From NCBI GenBank assembly GCA_030156535.1, contig JASGMJ010000001.1, positions 186,001-250,000 on the forward strand: a DNA stretch of 64,000 nucleotides, read 5' to 3'. Source of the DNA: Candidatus Sumerlaeota bacterium. GTDB taxonomy: Bacteria; Sumerlaeota; Sumerlaeia; SLMS01; JAHLLQ01. Positions 29,499-36,882 of this stretch are shown here, piece after piece (within the stretch, counting starts at the first letter, position 1; the number at the start of each line of letters is the position of its first letter). Below the pieces are notes generated by a model. That model was given only the letters and a program-made list of their open reading frames with translations, was not told where the DNA came from and made no database searches. The translations under genes were made by a program, and so were the position numbers.

Positions 29499-29540
29499 GC
29501 GGCCGGTGCCCGATGCGGATGCCGGCCGTTCTGTGTTTTT
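29499..29540 (+). terminator. Rho-independent-terminator-like hairpin
   Basis: CGGCCGG (29500-29506) pairs with CCGGCCG (29522-29528) around a 15-nt loop that can pair further. It is followed by TTCTGTGTTTTT. It lies just after the 79-codon frame and before the GNAT gene. Confidence 0.55.
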
Positions 29541-29648
29541 ACAGATGCAAAAAGCCGAGAGGCTGACCAGGGAAACGCATTGGCGTTGCCCCGGGGAGTC
29601 GGGCTGCGGGGGATGGATGTGGGTTTTCGCGGTGGAGGCATGCGTTCG

Positions 29649-30197
29649 ATGATCAATCCCTTCGTAGTGGGCGAGACGGTTTATCTGCGGCCGATGGAGC
29701 CGGCGGACGGACGTCTGTTGGCGGCGTGCAACAACGACCCGACGGTGAGGGTGTCGTTCTTCACACACACACCAACGTCCGTTGCCATGCAGGAGGATTT
29801 CCTGCGGACGGTCTACGCGAAGGGGAGCGACTATCTTCCCTTTGCCATCTGCCGGGTGACGGACGACCAGGCGGTCGGTGTGACGGCGCTCCACCGGGTT
29901 GATCTTGTCAGCCGTGCTGCTGTCTTTTCGGTTTGCCTGTGCGATGGTCATTCGCGCGGCAAGGGCTTTGCGAAGGAAGCAACGCACCTGATGATGCGCT
30001 ACGCGTTCGACGTGTTGAACCTGCATCGTGTGCAGTTGCACGTATGGACGGAGAACCAGGGGGCGATTCACATCTACGAATCCGCCGGTTTCCAGCGCGA
30101 GGGCCTGCTGCGCGAGGCCATGGCGCACGACGGCAAGTACTGCGATTTCCTCGTCATGGGTTTGCTGGAGGACGAGTGGCGGAGCAGAAAGCGGTAG
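29649..30197 (+). CDS. GNAT-family N-acetyltransferase
   Basis: This 182-residue acetyltransferase of the RimJ/RimL-like type has the acetyl-CoA pyrophosphate-binding region around SRGKGFAKEATHLMMRYAF. The typical C-terminal pattern follows: NLHRVQLHVWTENQGAI, then YESAGFQREGLLREA. The start was set at ATG 29649 because GGAGG lies ten bases upstream. The ATG at 29640 is only one base from that GGAGG. Substrate (amino group of a ribosomal protein, sugar or antibiotic) is unknown. It is convergent with the sigma-54 activator, which ends 58 bp later. Confidence 0.88.
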   Translation: MINPFVVGETVYLRPMEPADGRLLAACNNDPTVRVSFFTHTPTSVAMQEDFLRTVYAKGSDYLPFAICRVTDDQAVGVTALHRVDLVSRAAVFSVCLCDGHSRGKGFAKEATHLMMRYAFDVLNLHRVQLHVWTENQGAIHIYESAGFQREGLLREAMAHDGKYCDFLVMGLLEDEWRSRKR

Positions 30198-30255
30198 GCT
30201 GCGTCCTCTCTTCGTCATCTCAATCCGTGCGTTTTGTTGTCCCTCGCTCTGCTTT

Positions 30256-31887
30256 CTACTCCTCGCCATACTGTCTCAGGCGCCTCCAGAGCGTTGTCTC
30301 GCCGATCCCAAGAATGCGGGCGGCCTTGCGGCGGTTGCCATCCGTTGAACGCAGGACCGTCAGGATGTGATCGCGTTCGACGTCGGCCAGAGGGCGGTCC
30401 TCGTTGGAGCGCGGGAAGGCTATTGTGGCCGGTTCGTGGAGGTGGGAGGGCAGGTGGTCGGGATGGATGGTGCCGCTGCGCGTGAGGAGCAGCGCACGCT
30501 CGAGCGTGTTGGCGAGTTCGCGGATGTTGCCGGGCCACGGATAGGCGAAGAGAAGATCGTGGCATTTGGGGTCGAGCCGCGGATTGGCAATCGAATGACG
30601 ATGAGCGATTTCGTTCAGCAGCAGCCGCGCGAGGGGAAGCAGGTCCTCGTGGCGTTCGCGCAGCGGCGGCAGTTCGAGTTCCACGACGGCAAGCCGGTAG
30701 AAAAGATCGTCGCGGAACTTCCCCGTCCGAATGTCCGTGGCTAGACGGCGGTTCGTCGCGGAGAGCACGCGGATGTCGATCTTGCGGGGCTTGTTGCCGC
30801 CGACGGGAATGATCTCCTTTTCCTGGAGAGCGCGCAGGAGCTTGACCTGCATGGAGGGCGGCATTTCGCCGACCTCGTCGAGAAACAACGTCCCGCCCGA
30901 GGCCTGCTCGAACAGCCCCAGACGGTCGTGCACGGCACCGGTGAAGGCACCGGCGCGATGCCCAAAAAGCTCGCTCTCCAGCAACGTTTCGGGAAGTGAC
31001 CCGCAGTTGATGGCCTGAAACGGGGCCGCGGCGCGGCGGGACTGGCGGTGAATGTGGCGAGCCAGAACCTCCTTTCCGGTGCCGCTCTCCCCCGTGATCA
31101 GAATCGCAGTGTCGTAGGGAGCAACGCGGTCGGCAACATCGAGAATGCGCTGGAATGCCGGGTTGCGCGTTTCGATGAACGGAGTGCCCGGTGCGTTGGG
31201 GCGGCGGAGGCGTTCAAGGCGCCGGCGCTGGCGATCGATCTCGTCCTGCTGGCGTTTGAGTTCGCCCGTGAGGTTCTGGATCTTGCCGATGATGTCGTCG
31301 GATTGGTAGAAAGGAAGGTGGGGCGTGATTGCCTCGCCCCAGGAAGCCTCATCGCGCCCCGTGGCACGGCACACGCGGCATCCGGGTTGGCAGCGGCATT
31401 GGCTCTCGATGAAGTAGACCGGTGTTCCGAGACAAAAGGACGCGTAGCCCGAAGCATAAGCGGTAAGCATCCAACAGATCGGCTCTTCACTGGAGCCGAG
31501 TTCGAGCTGGTGTTCCTCGGCCTCACCCGAACCGCGCCAGGTGATCTCCATTTCAAAGCGTTTCGTCTCTGGCTCCCACGTCATGGAGCGAATATGCGTG
31601 CGCACCACGCCGACCAACGCATGCACGCGTGGTCCCGCCAACAACCATTCGTCGAGCGAATCCCAGTTGTAGACGCGCTTCATCGCGGCGGCATCCGCCT
31701 GCCCCGAATAGTAGCCGTAGCGCGTAAGCAGGCGGCGCGTTTGCTCGAGCCCAATCGAACGCACCAGGTCACCGCGCAAGTGGGCAAAGGCATGAAGGGA
31801 GTGGATGACGAGACGGCGGCCATGAAGGGAGAGCTGGCCGTCGGAGAAGGAAACGAGTTCGTCGAGAGTGAGGTCTTCCGCGCGCAT
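30256..31887 (-). CDS. Sigma-54 activator with XylR-N and V4R sensor domains
   Basis: This 543-residue NtrC-type enhancer-binding protein has an N-terminal XylR_N segment (about 1-95) followed by a V4R small-molecule-binding domain (about 100-210, with Cys cluster QCRCQPGCRVC). A coiled-coil linker comes next. The AAA+ domain has Walker A GESGTGKE, the sigma-54-contact GAFTGA loop and Walker B TLFLDEVGEMP; the C-terminus is a Fis-type helix-turn-helix (RRKAARILGIGETTLWRRL). In XylR/DmpR relatives this sensor pair binds aromatic effectors. It is divergent from the M20/acetokinase operon, its likely target. ATG 31887 starts directly before XylR_N. Confidence 0.93.
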   Translation of the reverse strand: MRAEDLTLDELVSFSDGQLSLHGRRLVIHSLHAFAHLRGDLVRSIGLEQTRRLLTRYGYYSGQADAAAMKRVYNWDSLDEWLLAGPRVHALVGVVRTHIRSMTWEPETKRFEMEITWRGSGEAEEHQLELGSSEEPICWMLTAYASGYASFCLGTPVYFIESQCRCQPGCRVCRATGRDEASWGEAITPHLPFYQSDDIIGKIQNLTGELKRQQDEIDRQRRRLERLRRPNAPGTPFIETRNPAFQRILDVADRVAPYDTAILITGESGTGKEVLARHIHRQSRRAAAPFQAINCGSLPETLLESELFGHRAGAFTGAVHDRLGLFEQASGGTLFLDEVGEMPPSMQVKLLRALQEKEIIPVGGNKPRKIDIRVLSATNRRLATDIRTGKFRDDLFYRLAVVELELPPLRERHEDLLPLARLLLNEIAHRHSIANPRLDPKCHDLLFAYPWPGNIRELANTLERALLLTRSGTIHPDHLPSHLHEPATIAFPRSNEDRPLADVERDHILTVLRSTDGNRRKAARILGIGETTLWRRLRQYGEE

Positions 31888-31893
31888 GGCAAG

Positions 31894-31931
31894 TCTTTCA
31901 TTATGAAAGAGGAGTCTTTCAGAATGAAAGA
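31894..31931. promoter_or_regulatory. Two 17-bp palindromes at the sigma-54 activator start
   Basis: TCTTTCA-N3-TGAAAGA occurs at 31894-31910 and again at 31915-31931. All seven arm bases are identical in both copies; only the central three bases differ (TTA and GAA). The centres are 21 bp apart, two helical turns, so a dimeric protein could bind both on one DNA face. They lie 7-44 bp upstream of the activator ATG and 136-173 bp before the divergent M20 start, fitting an autoregulatory or shared operator. Confidence 0.7.
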
Positions 31932-32066
31932 ACCAAGAGGTGGCGTTTGTCAATTCCTCTCTTGTGTAATGTTGTTGAATATGGGGTTGTCGATTTCTTC
32001 GCTGCTGAGCCCGGTTCTGGCGATAGGAGAGGTGCGTCAAGGCGCATCCAATCAGGAGAGAGCACC

Positions 32067-33296
32067 ATGTATTCACTTCTACGCCGGGCAGCCAATGCCC
32101 TCGCTCAGGACACCATGGAATTTACCCGCGACCTGCTGCGCACGCCCAGCCCCAGCCTCGGGGAAAAGGGAGTTGCCGCGCTCGTCGAGCAGAAGATGAA
32201 AGAGTATGGCTATAACGAGGTCTTTAGCGACGAGTGCGGCAACGTTGTTGGCATTCTTCATGGCCGTGATGACGAGCCGACGATCGTTCTGAACTCGCAC
32301 ATGGACACCGTGAACGCGGATTGTTCAGGCGAGTGGACCGAGAAGCCCTACGAAGCGACACTGCGCGACGGCAAGCTGTACGGGCTTGGCGCGGCGGACT
32401 GCAAGGGTGGCTTGGCGGCGCAGGTCGCTGCCGGTGCGATTCTTCGCCGCAGTCTTTTGCCTCTGCGCGGCAATCTCGTTGTCGCCGCCACGGTGGCTGA
32501 GGAGAATGGGGCCAGCGTCGGCACGCGCGCTCTGCTTGCCAAGACGCTTCCGTCGCTGGACCTGCGCCCGCAGGCCGTGATCCTGGGCGAGCCCACGAGT
32601 CTTGGTCTTTACTACGGACATGATGGATGGGTGGAGCTTGAACTGGTCGTCGAGGGCGAGGAAAAGCAGGCCGTGGAGCAGGCGGCGCGCACGATCTACG
32701 ACGGATTGCTGCAGGAAGAAGTGCAGGCAACCATGCACGCACCGAACCAGGAGATGCAGGTCCGCGAGCCCGTGTACTCGGGTGGAGCCGACGCGCATCA
32801 GGCTCGCTTGCGGGTGCATCGCCGCCTTGGTGCACCGCTGCAACTGGAGCATGTGCGCGGTCAGCTTCATCGTCACGCCCAGCTCGCAGCGAGCTCGGGA
32901 AGCAAACTGGTCATCAACGTCGGTGTCACCGAAGAAGCCCAGACCCTGTACAATGGGACGCAGGCGTTTGTGCAGCGCGTAACTGACGCCTGGCAGACCG
33001 ATCCCTTCGATCGCAGCTTCGAGCGCGCCCGCCAGTGCCTCGGCAGTGCCGGTTGCCCTGTGCGTCCCGGCAAGTGGCGCCTCAGCAGGCTCGGCATGGG
33101 AACGGCCGGCGGCGTCATCACTCGCGAGTTTGGAATTCCGGTCTTCGGCTACGGCCCTGGCGACGAAGAGCAGGCGCACCAGCCCAACGAGTACGTGGAC
33201 ACGAACATGCTTGCGGAGGCCGCCTACGGCACCGCCGCCATCGTTCACGGCTTGATCGGCGTGCCGGTGCTTGGCTGGACCGCGGACGAAATCTGA
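32067..33296 (+). CDS. M20-family metallohydrolase with an altered central domain
   Basis: This 409-residue protein has all the zinc-site landmarks of the ArgE/DapE/CPG2 family: SHMDTVN, GAADCKGG, the catalytic AEEN pair, LGEPTS, and near the C-terminus GYGPGDEEQAHQPNEYVD supplying the last His. Such enzymes cleave N-acyl or peptide amide bonds. The central lid domain lacks the usual G-x-S-A-H-x-S-x-P signature: after VELELVVEGE the chain goes straight into a helix (KQAVEQAARTIYDGLL). AGGAGAG sits seven bases before the ATG. It heads an operon with acetate kinase, so acetate release by a deacetylase is plausible but unproven. Confidence 0.85.
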   Translation: MYSLLRRAANALAQDTMEFTRDLLRTPSPSLGEKGVAALVEQKMKEYGYNEVFSDECGNVVGILHGRDDEPTIVLNSHMDTVNADCSGEWTEKPYEATLRDGKLYGLGAADCKGGLAAQVAAGAILRRSLLPLRGNLVVAATVAEENGASVGTRALLAKTLPSLDLRPQAVILGEPTSLGLYYGHDGWVELELVVEGEEKQAVEQAARTIYDGLLQEEVQATMHAPNQEMQVREPVYSGGADAHQARLRVHRRLGAPLQLEHVRGQLHRHAQLAASSGSKLVINVGVTEEAQTLYNGTQAFVQRVTDAWQTDPFDRSFERARQCLGSAGCPVRPGKWRLSRLGMGTAGGVITREFGIPVFGYGPGDEEQAHQPNEYVDTNMLAEAAYGTAAIVHGLIGVPVLGWTADEI

Positions 33297-33333
33297 GCGC
33301 GCTTCCTCGCGTGTTCCGAAGCATGGACGGACG

Positions 33334-33420
33334 ATGAGCAAACGGGAAATGATTGAAACCGAACAGACCAATCCCGCCCGCCGGAAGGCGGAGCCGGATG
33401 CAACGGGAGGCGTTACGTGA
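33334..33420 (+). CDS. Possible 28-residue leader peptide before ackA
   Basis: A short frame (MSKREMIETEQTNPARR...) ends ACGTGA, its TGA overlapping the GTG start of ackA (GTGA). A small CCGCC-GGAA-GGCGG hairpin with a GNRA loop lies inside it, upstream of the ackA GGGAGG. It could couple translation to ackA, but its own start has no good ribosome binding site. Confidence 0.25.
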   Translation: MSKREMIETEQTNPARRKAEPDATGGVT

Positions 33421-34631
33421 AAGTTCTTGTCTTCAACTGTGGCAGTTCGTCATTGAAGTTCCGATTGTACGAGATGCCAGGCGAGAAAGAACGCCTGGCG
33501 GGAGAGGCCCAGCGCGTCGGTACCAAGACCGCAGAGCCCCCGCGCATCGTTTATCGCGTGGACGGCGTCGAGAAGGTCCACCAGGCCGACATGCCGTCGC
33601 AGGAAGCGGCGTTGCGCGAAGTGATGGGGTTGCTCGACAGCCTCGATGGAATGACGCCCGATTTGCTGGGCCATCGCATGGTGCATGGCGGCCAGCGTTT
33701 CACGACTCCGGCCGCGAAAGTGGACGCCAAGGCCCTGGTGGACTTGGATGCCGTGGCCGGTTTGGCTCCGATTCACAATCCACCGGCAATCCGCGTGGTG
33801 CGTGCCTGCCACGATTCTTTCCCTGGCTTGCCGCAGTTCCTGGTTTTTGACACGGCGTATCACTCCACGATTCCCGATTACGCGGCGAACTATGCACTGC
33901 CGAAGTACATGCGGGAGGACATGGGGCTGCGCAAGTACGGCTTCCACGGAACAAGCCATCAGTTCGTGGCCCAGGAAGCCGCCACGATGCTTGGCAAGCC
34001 GATGGAGGAGTTCAACGCGGTGAGTTGCCATCTGGGAAGCGGTGGCGCGAGCCTGTGCGCGATCATCAATGGCAAGTCGGTGGATAACACGATGGGGTAC
34101 TCGCCTCTGCAAGGGCTCGTGATGAGCACGCGCAGCGGCGACATGGACCCCGCGGTCGTGCTGTCACTCGTATCAACACGGGGCGGCGATGCAACGGCAG
34201 TCGAGCAGTATCTGAACAAGAAGGCCGGCGTGCTGGGGTTGTCGGGTGTTTCTTCGGACATTCGCGACGTGATCGTTCATTCGCGGGAGGAAACCGAGGA
34301 GGGCGAGCGCGCGAAGCTGGCGCTCCACGTCTACCTCTGGCGGCTTCGCAAATACCTTGGGGCCTACCTCACTGTCGTGGGGCGGGCGGATGCCGTTCTG
34401 TTCACCGACACGATTGGCGAACTCGTTCCCTATGTACGCGGCGCAGTTTGCGAGGGGATGGAGGCGTTTGGTATCGCCGCCGATAGCGGGTTGAACGAAG
34501 CGGCCACGGGCGACGCCCTGCCCGCGGATTTCGCCTCGGCGGCCAGCAGCGTTCACCTTCTCGCCATTCGTACCAACGAAGAACTCTCGATTGCACGGCA
34601 GGCCTTCGCCCTGGCGGCGAAGGCAGCTTGA
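33417..34631 (+). CDS. ackA: Acetate kinase
   Basis: This 404-residue ASKHA kinase interconverts acetate plus ATP with acetyl phosphate plus ADP. All key motifs are intact: N-terminal FNCGSSSLKF, HRMVHGG with the substrate Arg, FDTAYH, GFHGTSH, CHLGSGGAS, STRSGDMDP with the second essential Arg, and RTNEELSIARQ with the metal-binding Glu. Length is normal. GGGAGG precedes a GTG start. No phosphotransacetylase is encoded here, so the acetyl-phosphate source lies elsewhere or the acyl substrate differs (propionate or similar is possible). Confidence 0.95.
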   Translation: MKVLVFNCGSSSLKFRLYEMPGEKERLAGEAQRVGTKTAEPPRIVYRVDGVEKVHQADMPSQEAALREVMGLLDSLDGMTPDLLGHRMVHGGQRFTTPAAKVDAKALVDLDAVAGLAPIHNPPAIRVVRACHDSFPGLPQFLVFDTAYHSTIPDYAANYALPKYMREDMGLRKYGFHGTSHQFVAQEAATMLGKPMEEFNAVSCHLGSGGASLCAIINGKSVDNTMGYSPLQGLVMSTRSGDMDPAVVLSLVSTRGGDATAVEQYLNKKAGVLGLSGVSSDIRDVIVHSREETEEGERAKLALHVYLWRLRKYLGAYLTVVGRADAVLFTDTIGELVPYVRGAVCEGMEAFGIAADSGLNEAATGDALPADFASAASSVHLLAIRTNEELSIARQAFALAAKAA

Positions 34632-34664
34632 ACAACACAACGACCAAGGCAGAGGGAAACAATC

Positions 34665-35741
34665 ATGCTGACTGTTCTCGTATGCGTGCCGAGTCTCACT
34701 CGCAGTACGCTGGAAGTGTTTGAAGTTCCCGAGGCCCCCGGGGCCGTGGGATCGCGTCGCATTTTCGATGCTGGCGTTCTGGAGACGCCGGCCGAGCTCG
34801 ATGCCGCCATCAAGGGGCTGACGGGCAAAGTGCCTGGTATCGACCTGGGTGTGTTCTATGGCCCCTTTGGAGGGACGGAGGTGTGCAGCCCTGTCCTGGT
34901 TGACGAAAGCGTCTTGAAGCGTGTGGAGGAATTGACGCCGCGCTCGCCGATGACGCTGCCTGCGGTGAGCGGCGCGATGAAGGTGTTCGCCGAACACAAT
35001 GTCGGCGTGCCCGCCGTGTTTGACTACGGTTCGGGTTTCTTTGCCCGCCTGCCGCGCCGCGAACGTTTCTACGCCATCGATCCCGAAGCCGCCCGCAAGC
35101 TCGGCCTCGAACGCACGGGCTTCCACGGCTTGTTCCATGCTGCTGCCGTGGCGGGCTTGCGCCAGGACGCCACGGGAGACACGCGCCCCCCGATTCGGAC
35201 GTTGTCGATCTGCCTGGAGCCCCGCCCCGAGGCCGCCGCAGTTCTCGATGACCGCCCGCTGATGGTGACGGGTGGAGCGACCCCGCTCGAAGGGCTGCCG
35301 GGTCAGACAACGTGCGGCGAGATCGATCCCGGCATGGTGCTGATTCTGGCCCAGGAACAGCACTGGAGCCCCGAACAGATCGCCGACTCGCTGACGCGCG
35401 AGAGCGGCCTTCTTGGCCTTGTCGGCCGTCCCACGACATTGAGCGAGTTGTTTGCGTCGAAGGAACCGTCGGCGAATCTCGGCCGCGAGATGATGCTCTA
35501 CCGCCTGCTGCTGGCGACGGGAACGGCCATCAGTGCACTGGGTGGTCTGGACCGCATCGTGTTCAGTGGCCGCCATGCGGCGCTTGGCGAGGAGATCGGC
35601 GCTTGGCTGTGCGAGCGCCTCGCACGCCTGCCAGGCGACGTGAAGCCTCGCGTCGAGCTGCTCGAGCGTGGCTTCATGGAGTTGCTTCTTGAAGACGCGC
35701 TCAGGTTCCGCCTTGAGATGTTTCCCACGGTGCCGATCTAG
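34665..35741 (+). CDS. Degenerate acetokinase-family paralogue
   Basis: This 358-residue protein follows ackA by 33 bp and keeps the acetokinase backbone: VTGGATPLEGLPG, GEIDPGM, TGFHGLFH at 151-158 and the FD pair at 119-120. The catalytic residues are largely gone. N-x-G-S-S-S-x-K is replaced by VPSLTRST, HR-x-VHGG by FYGPFGG (substrate Arg lost), the FDTAYH stretch by FDYGSG, the CHLGSGG phosphate loop by CLEPRPE and TRSGD by TTCGE (second Arg lost). It is probably not an acetate kinase. It may be a regulatory or structural partner of AckA, or an enzyme of altered chemistry. Confidence 0.8.
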   Translation: MLTVLVCVPSLTRSTLEVFEVPEAPGAVGSRRIFDAGVLETPAELDAAIKGLTGKVPGIDLGVFYGPFGGTEVCSPVLVDESVLKRVEELTPRSPMTLPAVSGAMKVFAEHNVGVPAVFDYGSGFFARLPRRERFYAIDPEAARKLGLERTGFHGLFHAAAVAGLRQDATGDTRPPIRTLSICLEPRPEAAAVLDDRPLMVTGGATPLEGLPGQTTCGEIDPGMVLILAQEQHWSPEQIADSLTRESGLLGLVGRPTTLSELFASKEPSANLGREMMLYRLLLATGTAISALGGLDRIVFSGRHAALGEEIGAWLCERLARLPGDVKPRVELLERGFMELLLEDALRFRLEMFPTVPI

Positions 35742-35772
35742 TCCGGTAATCGGAGGCTGGCGGAGGGACAGA

Positions 35773-35810
35773 AAATCGCCCCGGAGAGTGAAGGCTCTCC
35801 GGGGCGATTT
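35773..35810. terminator. Strong bidirectional terminator hairpin
   Basis: A perfect 16-bp stem (35773-35788 with 35795-35810) encloses the loop TGAAGG. The arms begin and end AAATCG/CGATTT, so a short A/T run flanks the stem on both strands. It sits between the convergent acetokinase-like gene (ends 35741) and the DHODH-like gene (ends 35840), as expected for a shared terminator. Confidence 0.9.
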
Positions 35811-35839
35811 GCGTTCGGGTGAAGGGGGGAAGAGCAGGG

Positions 35840-36850
35840 TCAACTGGTGGCTGACGATCCGGCGTAGGAACTGAGAACCTTCAGGTAGTTGGCGCGCTCG
35901 TAGGCCGTTGCATTGGGGGCGCTCTTCATGCTGAGCGAGCCCTGCATCTGCTGGATGGACTCGTACTCGTTTTCCTCCAGCCAGTCGAAGAGCTGGCGGC
36001 GCACCGTGGCGATGTGCCCAATGCCGTGGCGAAGAAGGGCGGAAGTCATCATGGCGACCTTGGCACCCGCCATCATGGACTTCAGTACATCGGTGAACTC
36101 ATGCACGCCGCCCGTGATGGCCATGTCGGCCTTGATGCGGGAGTAGAGAATCGCCACCCAGCGCAGGCGAAGGCGCAGTTCGAGCGAGTTGCTGAGCTGC
36201 AGGTTGGGAGTGACTTCGAGGTATTCGAGATCGAAGTCCGGTTGATAGAAGCGGTTGAAGAGGACGAGAGCGTCGGCGCCTGCCTCGTCGAGTTTGCGCG
36301 CCATGTTGGCCATGGAGCTGAAGTAGGGCCCGATCTTCACGGCCACGGGGATCTTGACGGTTTGCTTCACCGACTTGACGAGATCGACGTAGGTGGCTTC
36401 GACGGCCTCACTGGTCATGTTCATGTCAGTGGGGGTGAAGTAGATGTTGAGTTCGAGCGCATCGGCTCCCGCTTCGGCCATGAGGCGGGCATAATCCGTC
36501 CAGCCGCCGGGGGAGACGCCGTTGAGGCTGGCGATGATGGGAATGTCCACCGCTGCCTTGGCCTTGAGGATATGTTCAAGGTAGGCATCGGGCCCGATCT
36601 TGTAACTCGGGAGGTCGGGGTGATAGCTTGTTGCCTCACCATAGCTCTCGGAGCCCTGCGAGAGATACGTATCGAGGGTGTTGGACTCGATGTTGATCTG
36701 TTCCTCGAAGAGCGAGTGGAGAACGATGGCCGAAGCACCGGCGTCCTCCATGCGGCGGATGTTCGCAATCTCCTGACACAGCGGAGAAGCGGAGACGACA
36801 AGGGGGCTCTGGAGTTCAAAGCCGAGGTAGTTGGTGGTGAGATCGCCCAT
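35840..36850 (-). CDS. Dihydroorotate dehydrogenase-like flavoprotein
   Basis: This 336-residue TIM-barrel FMN protein begins LTTNYLGFELQSPLVVSAS and carries the PVAVKIGPYF and AITGGVHEFTDVLKSMMAGA phosphate-binding segments of class 1 DHODH. The active-site Cys region (N-x-S-C-P-N in true enzymes) reads ELNIYFTPTD with no Cys or Ser base, so orotate synthesis is unlikely. Such DHODH-like proteins are known as neighbours of pyruvate:ferredoxin oxidoreductase. Here it lies 32 bp downstream of that gene on the same strand. An electron-transfer or ferredoxin-linked role is inference. Confidence 0.85.
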   Translation of the reverse strand: MGDLTTNYLGFELQSPLVVSASPLCQEIANIRRMEDAGASAIVLHSLFEEQINIESNTLDTYLSQGSESYGEATSYHPDLPSYKIGPDAYLEHILKAKAAVDIPIIASLNGVSPGGWTDYARLMAEAGADALELNIYFTPTDMNMTSEAVEATYVDLVKSVKQTVKIPVAVKIGPYFSSMANMARKLDEAGADALVLFNRFYQPDFDLEYLEVTPNLQLSNSLELRLRLRWVAILYSRIKADMAITGGVHEFTDVLKSMMAGAKVAMMTSALLRHGIGHIATVRRQLFDWLEENEYESIQQMQGSLSMKSAPNATAYERANYLKVLSSYAGSSATS

Positions 36851-36882
36851 GAGAGATGCTCCTGGATGCGGGAGAGTGTGGG

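Noticed and set aside
31930-32066. Sigma-54 promoter (GG-N10-GC) in front of the M20 gene
   Set aside because: No match with the correct GG/GC spacing was found; only a near match with N11 exists on the opposite strand.
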